A stretch of 64,000 bases of DNA from Micromonospora kangleipakensis (GCF_004217615.1 NZ_SHLD01000001.1:3472001-3536000), one strand, 5' to 3'. Positions 20,995 to 30,147 are shown, counted from the stretch's first letter. Notes: generated from the sequence alone by a model not told the origin. Translations and numbers: made by a program.

Positions 20995-21390
20995 ATGCAG
21001 ATGGATAAGGCAGTGCAGGATCGAGCCGCGGCCCGCGCCGCCGAGCTTCCCGGCTCCGAGCACACACACCAGTTCACCGGCGACTGGGAGGTATGGAAAG
21101 TCGGCGGCAAGGTGTTCATGCTGCAGACGTCCATGCCCGGCGAGCCCGTCGTGATCCTGAAAGCGGATCCATCCGACGCGGAGGCGCTCCGCACAGCTCA
21201 CGCGAGCATCTCGCCCGGCTACCACATGAACAAGAAGCACTGGATCACGGTGCGGGCGGGTGCGGACGTCGAGCCCGCGCTTGTCGACAATCTCGTGACC
21301 GAGTCGTACCTCCTCGTCGTCGCCGGCCTGCCGAAGCAGAGCCGTCCCGTCGATCCCGCTTCGTTCCGCGTCCCGCCCTCCGCCGACTGA
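20995..21390 (+). CDS. MmcQ/YjbR-family protein
   Basis: 131-aa protein of the MmcQ/YjbR (CyaY-like fold) family: DWEVWKVGGKVFMLQTSMPG, then VVILKADPSDAEALR and PGYHMNKKHWITVRAG. Function in the family is poorly known; a DNA-binding role has been proposed. The start is fixed by GAGGAGGTCAAG just before ATG 20995; upstream sequence in the same frame has no family similarity. Last gene of the TetR-linked cluster. Confidence 0.85.
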   Translation: MQMDKAVQDRAAARAAELPGSEHTHQFTGDWEVWKVGGKVFMLQTSMPGEPVVILKADPSDAEALRTAHASISPGYHMNKKHWITVRAGADVEPALVDNLVTESYLLVVAGLPKQSRPVDPASFRVPPSAD

Positions 21391-21429
21391 TCACGCTGAC
21401 GCCGACCGCGCCCAGAGCGCTGTTGCCCC

Positions 21430-21559
21430 TCATCCGAGCAGCGCCCGCACCGGCGCATGGCGCCCTTGCGTGGCCGGGCCGCAACGACGAGGACCTCACC
21501 GTCGGCGTCCTCATCGAGGCACGCGTCCTCGACGACCGCCCGATCGAACCCCACCTTGC
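21430..21559 (-). pseudogene. ISL3-family transposase, N-terminal fragment
   Basis: The minus strand reads FDRAVVEDACLDEDADGEVL, then VAARPRKGAMRRCGRC, matching the N-terminal zinc-finger region of ISL3 transposases. The fragment begins at the end of the neighbouring IS remnant (21562) and degenerates after about 45 codons. Confidence 0.65.
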
Positions 21560-21561
21560 GG

Positions 21562-21944
21562 GTGCTGAAAATCCCATCCGCGCAGGTCAAGCGGCGTGCT
21601 CGTACTCGTGGAGGAGTCCGGCGAGACGGTCACGTCGGCGGATGTTGAGGTTCGTGATCGTGCTGGGATTGGCGATCGGGGTGGGCAGCGGGTGCATGGG
21701 CCTCGCGTTCGATATCCCCCGATGGGGCCGGTGCCCGTTGTAGTGCCGCTCGTATTCGTGGAGCGCGTGCAGCAGGTGCGCCTGGTTCCAGATCAAGGTG
21801 CGGTCGAGCAGTTCGCGGCGGCAGGTCTGTATCCACCGCTCCATGATCGCGTTCATTCGGGGCATCCGGACACCGCTGAGGATGACCTCGATGCCGGTGT
21901 CCGCGAGTATCGCGTCGGCCAGCGGCGGGTACTTGCCGTCCCGG
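21562..21944 (-). pseudogene. rve-type transposase, C-terminal fragment
   Basis: The left end GTGCTGAAAATCCC resembles the inverted repeat at 17227. The frame encodes the last 120 or so residues: RDGKYPPLADAILADTG, then MPRMNAIMERWIQTC with the catalytic Glu, and RRRDRLAGLLHEYEHAA. The N-terminal two thirds are missing. At 21944 the sequence switches abruptly to a cydB fragment. Confidence 0.85.
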
Positions 21945-22250
21945 AGAACAGGCGCCCGGCGTCAGCGTGCAGGATGGCGATGCCCGCCAGCGCCACCGCG
22001 CCGGTCGCCACGGCGCTGGCCTGGGCCCGACCGCGGAACCAGCGCTCCAGGCCGGCGTCGGCGTAGGTACGGGCCTCGGCGGTGAGGAACACCGCGGCGA
22101 CGAACGCGCACACCCCGACCGCGAGCACCCCGCCGAGCAGCGACGTCGGGTTGACCCAACTGGTCACGGGATTGCCGTGTCCGTCGGCGGGCACCCGCCC
22201 GGAGGCGATTCCGCCGGCGACCGTGCCGAGGAAGAACGGAGCGTCACTCT
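21945..22250 (-). pseudogene. Internal fragment of cytochrome bd oxidase subunit II (cydB)
   Basis: The minus strand encodes DAPFFLGTVAGGIASGRVP, then NPVTSWVNPTSLLGGVLAVG and AAVFLTAEARTYADAGLERW, unmistakable CydB sequence of about 100 residues. Both ends are missing and no cydA is nearby, so it cannot work. From 22251 to 22479 I see no gene. Confidence 0.85.
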
Positions 22251-22479
22251 TGTAAACGGGCTCGCAGATGCCAAGCTCTGTCGACGTCAGCGGGCGACGC
22301 ATCGAGTTCACAAACCCGCGGGCGCCCCGCCAGGGGCATCTTCCTCTTGTAAGCGAGTAGTCCGGGCCTGCGGGCCGACCGGATCCCGTCACCGAACAGC
22401 GGGCCGCAGATGCCCACAGCGGCACCGACGGCAGTGACTAGTCTCCAGAGATTATCTGGCGCGCCGATACACTTGACCG

Positions 22480-23136
22480 ATGGGCGACGAGCAGGTGGCT
22501 GCGCCGACGAATCGGCGGAGGATCAGTCAACGGGGCATCGCGACGCGAGAGCGGATCCTCGAGGCGGCGAACCGGCTGATGTTCGTGCGCGGAGTGAACG
22601 CGACGACCCTTGACGACGTCCGCGAGGCAAGCCAGACCAGCAAGTCTCAGCTCTACCACCACTTCGCCGACAAGCAGGAGCTCGTGCGGGCGTTGGTCAA
22701 ATATCGAGGCGCGCTTGTGCTTCAGCGCGAGCGCGGAGGGCTCGAACGACTGAGATCGTTCTCAGGGCTGGTCCGGTGGCGTAACGCGCTGGTCCAGGCC
22801 AACTCGCTGAACAACGGCAAATACGGGTGCGGCCTCGGGTCAATGGCGGTCGAGCTGTCCGATCAAGATGAGCAGGCTCGGTCGATGCTGTTGGAGACGT
22901 TCGCGGCATGGGAAAAGCTGATCAGTGATGGTCTGCACCGGATGCGGGACAGCGGTGCCCTGCGCCAGGACGCCGACCCGGAGAAGTTGGCCACGGGGTT
23001 GATGGCAGCTTTGCAAGGCGGCTACTTGCTGGCGAACGCCGCGCACAACGTCGCACCCATGGAAGTTGCGCTGGACATGGCGCTGGAACACATCAAATCG
23101 TTCCTCTCGGAGCCGTCCGGCGAGCCGACCCGTTAA
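22480..23136 (+). CDS. TetR-family regulator
   Basis: 218-aa TetR protein with helix-turn-helix ATRERILEAANRLMFVRGVN, then TSKSQLYHHFADKQELVRAL (residues 20-70) and a C-terminal domain with GKYGCGLGSMAVELSDQDEQ. Such domains occur in regulators of efflux or detoxification genes. It is not obviously paired with a divergent gene: upstream is IS/cydB debris, and downstream is a convergent GNAT. Target unknown. Confidence 0.88.
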   Translation: MGDEQVAAPTNRRRISQRGIATRERILEAANRLMFVRGVNATTLDDVREASQTSKSQLYHHFADKQELVRALVKYRGALVLQRERGGLERLRSFSGLVRWRNALVQANSLNNGKYGCGLGSMAVELSDQDEQARSMLLETFAAWEKLISDGLHRMRDSGALRQDADPEKLATGLMAALQGGYLLANAAHNVAPMEVALDMALEHIKSFLSEPSGEPTR

Positions 23137-23315
23137 TTGAGCCCTTTTCATCGTGATCAGGCTGGTCGCGGCGAGCCGTCCCTTAGCGACCTGCACGTTG
23201 CCCCGGGATGGCGGGGAGTGGCCTGCGTTGACCTGGCTTGACCGGATCCGCAAGGCCGGACGACGACCACACGGACGCGCCGCCGCCCATGATCCTTTGA
23301 CCTCGGTTTGCATTC

Positions 23316-23684
23316 TCAGCCACCGGCCGTCGCCAGCGCCGACTCGGCAGCAGCACGATCGGGGTAGCCGGGGTGGCGGGCGTCGATCAGATCGACATAG
23401 GCGGTCGTTCGCGAGAGGTAGTCGACCACAAAGGGGCAGATTGCGGTGATCGTGCCCTCGCGGGCCCGGATCTCGTCGAGTACTCGCCGCACCATCGCGC
23501 CCGCCACGCCCTGGTGTTGATGACTCGACTCGACCTCAGTGTGCCGGAGGGCGTACCGGTTGGGCTTCAGGCGGGTGTAGTAGAGCCAGCCGACCAGCTC
23601 GCTGTCGCGGTAGAGCTCGAAGCGGCCATGATCGAGGCTGTCGATCAGCTCCTCGGCTACCAGTGGCTGTCCTTCACTGCTCAT
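23316..23684 (-). CDS. GNAT-like N-acetyltransferase (YjdJ type)
   Basis: 122-aa small GNAT: YRDSELVGWLYYTRLKPNRY, TEVESSHQHQGVAGAMVRRVL (acetyl-CoA loop) and CPFVVDYLSRTTAYVDLI. It belongs to the short COG2388-like group whose substrates are mostly unknown. It lies between the TetR gene and the MFS gene; 90 nt separate its start from the MFS stop, so they may share a transcript. Confidence 0.82.
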   Translation of the reverse strand: MSSEGQPLVAEELIDSLDHGRFELYRDSELVGWLYYTRLKPNRYALRHTEVESSHQHQGVAGAMVRRVLDEIRAREGTITAICPFVVDYLSRTTAYVDLIDARHPGYPDRAAAESALATAGG

Positions 23685-23774
23685 CGGCTCACCCTTCCAA
23701 CGTGTAGTTACGCCGCGCGATCAGAAGACCCAGATTTTGGGCCTTGAAGTCCAAGTATGGAATCTGACTGCTCA

Positions 23775-25022
23775 TCAGGTATTCCTATCGATCACCTTGA
23801 TTAATTCACCATGCTGGCTGTTCCTGGTCGTGTCGATGTACGGGTTGCGTGCAGCGAGGACAGTGAACAGGGTGGCGACGAGGGCAAGTCCGCCGTATCC
23901 GAGGACGATCTGCGGTAACGAGAAGGTGTTCGAAAGTTCCCCGGAGATGAGGCTGGGGAAGGCGGCGCTGCTGTAGCAGAGGACGTAGATCACGCTGAAG
24001 ATCGGTGCCCGGTCGGCCAGGGTGCTGTCGTGCAGCAGGCCGCGGGTGGCGGCGCTGATGGCGATTCCTTGACCGGCGCCGGCGACGATGGTTGCGGCGA
24101 TGAACAACGCCAGTGTGCCGATGACGATCGCTGCGATGATGCCGATCCATCCAGCCAGGAAGATGAGCATACCGATGCGTTGGGCCGCCGCGGATGTGAA
24201 CCGACCGCCGAGGGGAGCGCCGAGAACGCTGGGGGCCATGTAGGCGGCGAACACCAGTCCGAGGATGAGCGGGCTGTGAGTGTGGAGCCGATCTTCGACC
24301 AGCGTGGGCACGAAGGCCTGGTAGAAAGCCCCGGTCGCCCAGGTGGCCAGGAACACCGCTGCCGCGACAGGGAGCAGATGCCTGATCCGGGCCGGTACGC
24401 GGACCCGCGGTAGCAGTGACCGCCAAGCGCCCGGCGTCGGCTTTGCGGTTTCCGGGCTGATGACAATGAGTGCGGCAGATAGTACGAGGAGACCGGCGCA
24501 AACCAGGTAGATGAGGTCGCGTGGCCAGGGGCCGAACTGGACTAGGGCGCCGGAGGCGATGGCGCCGAGGGTGAGGCCGAGCATGGGTCCCTGGCTGGAG
24601 GCGACGGTGGCCAACCACTCCGGCCTGGTGGGTGCGGCGTCGACAATGTAGGAGGTGAGGCTGCTGCTGGCCAACCCGGTACCGACGCCCATCAGTAGCC
24701 GACCGGCCAGCAGGGCGCCGATGTCGTGCACGTTCAGCAGCAGCAGACAGCCCAGCAGAAGCAGGCCGAGGCTGGCGATCGCGGTGAGCCGTCGGCCCAG
24801 ATGATTGGACAGTCGCCCCAGCACCAACAGTGCGGCGATAGTGCCGACGGAGTAGGTGACGACGGCCATCGAGATGCCGGCGTTGGTGAACCCGTCCTCA
24901 CCCCGGTAGATGTTGAACAGGGGGATCGGCGCGGCCGACGCGGCAAACGAGGCCACCAGGGAGACCACCCCAGATAAGAATGCCAGCCGGAGGGTTCTGC
25001 CCCGGCGAGCCTGGTTAATCAC
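23775..25022 (-). CDS. MFS efflux transporter
   Basis: About 415-aa major facilitator with 12 predicted helices. LVLGRLSNHLGRRLTAIASL near residue 60 is the loop 2-3 motif, and LLMGVGTGLASSSLTSYIVD is also typical of drug:H+ antiporters. The start is uncertain. The frame stays open far upstream, but sequence before GTG 25022 is not transporter-like. An ATC codon 10 residues earlier has AAGAAGAGG ahead of it and could be the true initiator. Confidence 0.8.
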   Translation of the reverse strand: MINQARRGRTLRLAFLSGVVSLVASFAASAAPIPLFNIYRGEDGFTNAGISMAVVTYSVGTIAALLVLGRLSNHLGRRLTAIASLGLLLLGCLLLLNVHDIGALLAGRLLMGVGTGLASSSLTSYIVDAAPTRPEWLATVASSQGPMLGLTLGAIASGALVQFGPWPRDLIYLVCAGLLVLSAALIVISPETAKPTPGAWRSLLPRVRVPARIRHLLPVAAAVFLATWATGAFYQAFVPTLVEDRLHTHSPLILGLVFAAYMAPSVLGAPLGGRFTSAAAQRIGMLIFLAGWIGIIAAIVIGTLALFIAATIVAGAGQGIAISAATRGLLHDSTLADRAPIFSVIYVLCYSSAAFPSLISGELSNTFSLPQIVLGYGGLALVATLFTVLAARNPYIDTTRNSQHGELIKVIDRNT

Positions 25023-25203
25023 TGGCGCCAGTTTTGCATCGATACGTACCTCTTCTTTGTCTGAACCGGCCCTGGAGTTTCTGGAGGCTTCGGGTGGGTG
25101 CGCAGACACTTGACCAGTCCGCTGAGGTGTCCCTACGAGTCGTCCGACCCTGACCACGTAGCTGAAGCTGATCCACGAGGGCCCGGTTGCTGCCTCCGAG
25201 TCC

Positions 25204-26148
25204 CTATGGACGAACGCGGATGACCGTCTTCCCCTTGGTCCGCTCGCTTGGGTTGAGGGCGGCGACGGCGTCGTCGAGGGCCGCGACGGTGCCGATGTTC
25301 GTCCGCACGCGTCCGTCCCGGACCCGCCGGACGATCTCACCCAGCTGGGCGCGGTCGGACACGACAACGAAGTCGATCGCCAGGCCGTCAGCGGGCCGCG
25401 CCTCCGGCGGCCCGGTGACGGTCACCAGCGTTCCTCCGGCTCGAACCAGACCCGCGGACCGCTTCTGGATGTCACCGCCGATGACATCGAAGACCAAATC
25501 GACTCCGCCGACATCTTCCAGGGGATCGTTGTCGAGGTCCACGAACTCGTGCGCGCCGAAGTCGACTGCGGTCTGCCGGCCGCTGGCACGTCCGGTGCCG
25601 ATGACGTAGGCGCCGGCCTCACGGGCGAGCTGGGTCGCCATCGAACCGACTGCGCCGGCCGCGCCGTGCACCAGGACGCTCTGCCCCTCCAGGAGGTGGC
25701 CGTGATCGAACAGCCCCTGCCACGCGGTCAGGCCCGCCATCGCGACGCCAGCGCCCACCGTGAAGTCGACGTCGCCCGGCAGCGGTGCGAGGTTGCGTGC
25801 CTCGACGACTGTGTACTCTGCGAGGGTGCCGTCGCGTGTCCAGTCCGTGATGCCGAACACCCGCTGTCCCACCGACAGGCCGGTTGTGCCATAGCTGAGG
25901 GCGGTGACCACACCGGCTACCTCGTGTCCGGGGATCGACGGCGTGCGGTCGAAGCCGCGGCGATCGACCCAGGTCGATGGCCACTCCAGTTCGTTCCCGG
26001 TGAATCCCGACGCATAAACTTTAACGACGACATCGCCGTAGTTCGCGCCCTCCAGGCTCGCGAGCCTCGCTGCGTCGGGGTCTGGCCGCTCCGCCAGCGT
26101 CATCCCAGCCGTTCCCGCGGCTTGGTCCGTCACCACGATCGCTTTCAT
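25204..26148 (-). CDS. NADP-dependent zinc-free oxidoreductase (MDR family), copy 1
   Basis: 314-aa medium-chain dehydrogenase/reductase of the quinone-oxidoreductase type: N-terminal GroES-like domain with PSIPGHEVAGVV, then Rossmann domain VLVHGAAGAVGSMATQLARE (near residue 160). No structural zinc cysteines, as in QOR-type enzymes. Probably reduces quinones, enones or aldehydes with NADPH. It is highly similar along its length to the gene at 27102-28019, and a C-terminal scrap of a third copy lies at 26222. ATG start with AGAGAGG upstream, in a leader also shared by copy 2. Confidence 0.88.
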   Translation of the reverse strand: MKAIVVTDQAAGTAGMTLAERPDPDAARLASLEGANYGDVVVKVYASGFTGNELEWPSTWVDRRGFDRTPSIPGHEVAGVVTALSYGTTGLSVGQRVFGITDWTRDGTLAEYTVVEARNLAPLPGDVDFTVGAGVAMAGLTAWQGLFDHGHLLEGQSVLVHGAAGAVGSMATQLAREAGAYVIGTGRASGRQTAVDFGAHEFVDLDNDPLEDVGGVDLVFDVIGGDIQKRSAGLVRAGGTLVTVTGPPEARPADGLAIDFVVVSDRAQLGEIVRRVRDGRVRTNIGTVAALDDAVAALNPSERTKGKTVIRVRP

Positions 26149-26221
26149 CTGAATACCTCTCTGTATCAGTCCTCGCCTACCCGCTTACGACGTAACGGGG
26201 GTCTCTGCTGGGCCGCGTCCT

Positions 26222-26356
26222 TATACGACCGCTGATGATGGTCTTGCCCTTGACCGGCCCGGTCGGGTTGAAGGCGGCAACGACGCCGTCGAGGGTCGCG
26301 ACGTTGCCGATGTTCGCCCGCAGTCGCCCATCCCGGACCCGCTGGACCACCTGAAC
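26222..26356 (-). pseudogene. C-terminal scrap of a third oxidoreductase copy
   Basis: The minus strand reads RVRDGRLRANIGNVATLDGV, then VAAFNPTGPVKGKTIISG, matching the last 45 residues of both full copies. It lies directly upstream of copy 1 and shows that the array once held, or was made by recombination between, at least three copies. Confidence 0.8.
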
Positions 26357-26376
26357 GACGTTTGAACGCCGGACAG

Positions 26377-26480
26377 CTACGTCTCGTCGTTCTCGAACGC
26401 GGTGAGCTCCTCGTCGTGGTCGCCTTCCGCGGGTTTGTGCTGGGGGTAGGCGCCGACGCCGGGATGGACCTTGTCGATGA
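26377..26480 (-). pseudogene. Acetyltransferase tail remnant
   Basis: In a frame shifted relative to the next gene, the minus strand reads CPNLIDKVHPGVGAYPQHKP followed by an acidic tail ending ELTAFENDET and a TAG stop. It resembles a continuation of the GNAT C-terminus (CP...YADLID..HPG) and may be the original tail displaced by a frameshift or a duplicate's tail. Confidence 0.45.
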
Positions 26481-26482
26481 GA

Positions 26483-26944
26483 TTAGGGCAAATGGGTGCG
26501 ACCCTGGGTTGCTCCCGGGTGCTCGGGGTCGATGAGGTCGGCGTACTCGGGATTGTGATCGATGAAGGTGCGCACGATCGGGCACATGACTGTGACCGTC
26601 TTGCCTTGCACGCGCACGTCGTCCAGGACGCGTCGGATCAGCTCGGTGGCGATGCCCTGTTTGCGGAACTCGGGGAACACCGAGGTGGCCAGCAGCACGA
26701 GTCGGTCGTCTCCGGCGACGTTGTAGGTCAGCCCGGCCACCTCTCGGTCCCCGACAAGCGCGTCGTAGATACCGAGTTTCTCGTCGTTGACGACTTGGAA
26801 GTCGAACGCGGGGGCGTGGGGATCGTCGATTACCTCGTCGATGAGGACGGCCTGATCCTGGCCGAGCGTGTCTTTCTCGTCGGGGTATCCGGCCTCGTCG
26901 GGGTACTCGAAGGCGTAGCGAGTCGGCTCGGTTGCGTCGGTCAT
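26483..26944 (-). CDS. GNAT-family N-acetyltransferase
   Basis: 153 aa. A 45-residue acidic, Tyr-rich N-terminus precedes a short GNAT domain: VVNDEKLGIYDALVGDREVA, SVFPEFRKQGIATELIRRVL (acetyl-CoA loop) and MCPIVRTFIDHNPEYADLID. The C-terminus after HPG may be altered by a frameshift, because a conserved-looking tail continues in another frame at 26377-26480. It lies between the two oxidoreductase copies, all on the same strand. Confidence 0.78.
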   Translation of the reverse strand: MTDATEPTRYAFEYPDEAGYPDEKDTLGQDQAVLIDEVIDDPHAPAFDFQVVNDEKLGIYDALVGDREVAGLTYNVAGDDRLVLLATSVFPEFRKQGIATELIRRVLDDVRVQGKTVTVMCPIVRTFIDHNPEYADLIDPEHPGATQGRTHLP

Positions 26945-27101
26945 GGGGGTGCGCCTTCGTTGATGGTCATCAGATCACTCCCGGTCGTGGCGGTAGTCGT
27001 ACTCGCCCAGCCGCATGTCGTCGACGGGAGGTGAACGCCCAGCCATCGACGTACTTCTCGCTCCTGCAGGGGTCGTTCTCGTGCTTGGGTGTGCCGAGTC
27101 C

Positions 27102-28019
27102 TTACGAGCGAACGCGGATGATCGTCTTTCCCTTGATCCGCTCCGTCGGGTTGAAGGCGGCGACGGCGTCGTCGAGGGTCGCGACGTTGCCGATGTTCGT
27201 CCGCAGCCGACCATCCCTGATCCGCTGGACGACCTCACCCAGTTGCGCGCGATCGGCCTCGACAACGAAATCAACCGTCAGGCCGTCCGCCGGCTGTGCT
27301 TCGGGCGGGCCGGCAATGGTCACCAGCATTCCTCCGGCTCGGACCAGACCCGCAGAACGCTTCTGGATGTCGCCACCGATCACGTCGAAAACCAGATCGA
27401 CGCCGGCCACGTCTTCCAGGGCGTCGTTGCCGAGGTCGACGAACTCCTGCGCGCCGAAGTCGAGCGCGGTCTGGCGGTCGGCGGCACGTCCGGTGCCGAT
27501 GACGTAGGCGCCGGCCTCTTTGGCGAGCTGGGTCACCATCGAGCCGACTCCACCGGCCGCACCATGTACGAGGACGCTCTGCCCCGCCTGGAAACGGCCG
27601 TGCACGAACAGTCCCTGCCACGCGGTCAGGCCCGAGATCGGCAGGCTCGCCCCTACCGTGAAATCGACATCGCCCGGCAGCGGCGCAAGGTTGCGCGCCT
27701 CGATGGCCACGTACTCGGCCAGGGTGCCGTCGCGACTCCAGTCCGCGAGGCCGAACACCCGCTGTCCGACCGACAGACCCCTCGAGCCATAGCCGAGCGC
27801 GCTGACGACGCCAGCCACCTCATGGCCGGGGATCGACGGCGTGCGGTCCCGCCCGAGTCGATCGGTCCAGGTCCCGGGCCACGTCAGCTCGCCCGGGGTG
27901 AATCCCGACGCATGTACCTCAACGAGGACGTCGTTTGCCGTCGCCTCCGGCTCCGGTCGCTCCGCCAGCATCATCCCGGCCGTTCCTGCGGCCTCGTCGG
28001 TCACAACAATCGCTTTCAT
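27102..28019 (-). CDS. NADP-dependent zinc-free oxidoreductase (MDR family), copy 2
   Basis: 305-aa paralogue of the gene at 25204: PSIPGHEVAGVVSALGYGSR, VLVHGAAGGVGSMVTQLAKE and FDVIGGDIQKRSAGLVRAGG. Same proposed role in NADPH-dependent reduction of reactive carbonyls or quinones. ATG at 28019 is chosen because the leader GACTGATACAGAGAGG just upstream is shared with copy 1; an upstream in-frame start would add unrelated residues. From 26945 to 27101 only a short remnant (DDMRLGEYDYRHDRE) of unknown origin is readable. Confidence 0.88.
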   Translation of the reverse strand: MKAIVVTDEAAGTAGMMLAERPEPEATANDVLVEVHASGFTPGELTWPGTWTDRLGRDRTPSIPGHEVAGVVSALGYGSRGLSVGQRVFGLADWSRDGTLAEYVAIEARNLAPLPGDVDFTVGASLPISGLTAWQGLFVHGRFQAGQSVLVHGAAGGVGSMVTQLAKEAGAYVIGTGRAADRQTALDFGAQEFVDLGNDALEDVAGVDLVFDVIGGDIQKRSAGLVRAGGMLVTIAGPPEAQPADGLTVDFVVEADRAQLGEVVQRIRDGRLRTNIGNVATLDDAVAAFNPTERIKGKTIIRVRS

Positions 28020-28290
28020 TTGGACGCCTCTCTGTATCAGTCGTTCGCCGACACGGCACTTCACTTCACCATTTAGTGACGCCAGAGGTCGGTGTCTTAC
28101 CCAGCTGACCGGAAAGATCTGTGACGCGGCGTCGACGCCGGTGCACTTTGTTCGAGGCCACTCGTTGGTCGTATCCCTGGCCCAGCTGCGGCACACCATC
28201 GCCGACCTCTATACCGGCGGCGAAGCCAGCCTCTCGACCCCACGCGTCGACTGGCCAGGCGCCGGCCGGGCCAGGGGCGCTGCGTCGGGG

Positions 28291-28455
28291 GGAGCAACGC
28301 TTCCAGGCTCGGAATCCAGCGAGCTGGGCGCTGGCCGCTGGCGGGCGAAAGTCGACGTTTTCCGTGCGAGGGGTCTTGGCGCGACACGATGGCCGACAGT
28401 AGGTGCCGGTCGTCTTCACCGCGGTGAGAAAGCTGCCATCGAGTCGTTCCTCCCA
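28291..28455 (-). pseudogene. Ada methyltransferase N-terminal domain fragment
   Basis: The minus strand encodes WEERLDGSFLTAVKTTGTYC, then RPSCRAKTPRTENVDF and AGFRAWKRC, the metal-binding phosphotriester-repair domain of Ada with its first two cysteines. The fourth ligand region (RCxxC) is altered, and neither the AraC nor the methyltransferase domain follows in frame. Flanking 28020-28290 and 28456-28840 hold no intact gene that I recognise. Confidence 0.7.
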
Positions 28456-28840
28456 TGTTGTCCGGATTTGGGTCCGCCCGAGTCGCGGGAGGCGACGACG
28501 ATCGCCGCCCTGATGCGTGAACGACGGCAAAGCCTAGCGCTAACGGACTGATGAGTCCAATTCCTGGTTTGGCGTTGAGCGAGTTCAGGTGGGGGCACCT
28601 TGGCCATAACCGCCTTTTAGTGCAGCGCACGCCACCCCGAGGTGATGGTTCGCGAGGGGTCGAGCGGTTCTGGCGACGAGCGATCAACTGGACCATTCAG
28701 TCCGCGAAGGCTAGCCTGCGGAGGTACTCGGTCATGGGGTGATTCGCCCGGCCACAGCCCCCGCTCAGACTGCGGCTCGGCTACTGCTGGATCCGAGTAT
28801 CTGGACCGTCACTACCAGGATCTACAGGAAGGCGCGGCTG

Positions 28841-29269
28841 ATGGAAACCGATCAGGATCGTGTCGTCGCATCCGCCCGAGCTGTCCTTCCGGCCAGTGAG
28901 CGCCGGCGCACGGACATGACCACCCGCGGCTTCACGTTCGTCGCCGATGAACCGCACAACGGCGCACTCGGCGAAGGCCCGACGCCGACGGAGTACCTGT
29001 TGATGGCGCTCGCGTCGTGCACTGCTCAGACGCTGCGGCAGTACGTCGACTATAAGTACGACACCGCCGGTGACATCACCGTCGAGATCGACTACCACGA
29101 ACCCGAGCAGGAAGGCGCAGAGCGTTACCTGCAGCGCACGATCACGCTGAGCGAAGAACCTGACCCCGACGACTTGAAGGTGATGCATGACATTGCCGAG
29201 AAGTCCCCGGTGACCCTGCTGATCCAGTTCGCATGGAGCGTGAGAACCGAGTTCGTCGGGCCGCGCTGA
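28841..29269 (+). CDS. OsmC/Ohr-family protein
   Basis: 142-aa OsmC-like protein: EGPTPTEYLLMALASCTAQT carries one of the two conserved cysteines (peroxidatic position). The second conserved Cys region reads MHDIAEKSPVTLLIQF and lacks the usual CPV cysteine (SPV instead), so classic two-cysteine peroxidase chemistry is doubtful. Members without both cysteines exist in the family. ATG 28841 with GGAAGG upstream. Confidence 0.82.
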   Translation: METDQDRVVASARAVLPASERRRTDMTTRGFTFVADEPHNGALGEGPTPTEYLLMALASCTAQTLRQYVDYKYDTAGDITVEIDYHEPEQEGAERYLQRTITLSEEPDPDDLKVMHDIAEKSPVTLLIQFAWSVRTEFVGPR

Positions 29270-29439
29270 AATCAGGCCGCTCGCGGCTCGGCGATCACGG
29301 CCGAGCAGCAACCGGTTGTCGTTCCGCCCCAGGCGGCGACAGTGTTTCCGCCGGCCGCGACAGCTTGAACGCGATGCGGCACCTTGCCTGCGGCGCAGGT
29401 CCTAGTCCTGGCGGACGGCCGGTGACTCGTGCCGGCAGC

Positions 29440-29940
29440 TCAGAACAGAGTCGGTGCGGTCGGCTCGATGACGCTGAAGCGTCTGCCGAGCAGGGCGAAG
29501 TTGTCGGAGGTCGTGTCGTCGGGGATCGGCAGCCCGTGGCGCTGCAATGCCTGGTCCACCAGTGCCCAGACGAGGTCACGGTAATGACGGGGCGTGCGCG
29601 AGCCGTGCGCGTAGAATTCGGCGTACGTGGAGAGCAGTTCGGGATGCTGGCGGCGCAGCCAAGCGAAGAACAGGTCTTTGACGCTGCGCATCAGGTACAG
29701 CGGTGTCGGGAGAATGTTGCCTGCCCCTGCGTCGGCCAGGGTGCCGATCAACTCGTCGATCTGCTCGGTGCTGTCTGTCAGTTCGGGCGGGATCGGCGCG
29801 ACGAACACGGTGGGGGTGAGGCCGGCGTCGCGCATGGCTCGCAGTGTGATCGGCCGGGCCGCGGGTGGACGGTGCGCCGGGTTCGAGCGAGCGTTGCAGT
29901 GCCTCGTCGAGGAAGGCGATGGACATGGCGAGCTCGACGT
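29440..29940 (-). pseudogene. Radical SAM protein (Rv2578c-like), C-terminal fragment
   Basis: The minus strand encodes ELAMSIAFLDEALQRSLEPG, then, after a one-base shift near 29865, MRDAGLTPTVFVAPIPPELT and GNILPTPLYLMRSVKDLFFA. This matches the C-terminal half of a SPASM-less radical SAM protein of the Rv2578c type. The CxxxCxxC cluster region is absent. The fragment starts abruptly beside an MFS scrap. Confidence 0.75.
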
Positions 29941-29982
29941 TGACGCGCTGAGCTACGACAGCGAGCTGATCCAGGTCGCGGC

Positions 29983-30147
29983 CTGGCCGCGCTGATCCTG
30001 CTGGCCGGCGCGCTCAGCGACCGCTACGGCCGCGGGCGAATCTTCCTCGTGGGTATCGCCGGGTTCACCATCGCGTCGATCATGTGCGCGGGCGTCCCGA
30101 CCATGAGCCCACTGATAGTCGCCCGCATCCTGCAGGGCATCGGCGGG
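29983..30147 (+). pseudogene. MFS (EmrB/QacA type) transporter fragment
   Basis: The plus strand reads LAALILLAGALSDRYGRGRI, then MSPLIVARILQGIGG, helices 2-4 of a 14-helix drug transporter with the GxLaDrxGrkr motif. No start or remainder is present. Confidence 0.75.

Noticed and set aside
21853..22425. 190-codon minus frame as one gene
   Set aside because: Only its middle is CydB; its end runs into an IS fragment and its beginning has no similarity, so it is a composite of debris.
27841..28551. Plus-strand frame of 236 codons over the Ada fragment
   Set aside because: No family resemblance; the opposite strand has recognisable Ada motifs and the frame is rich in shadow-type residues.
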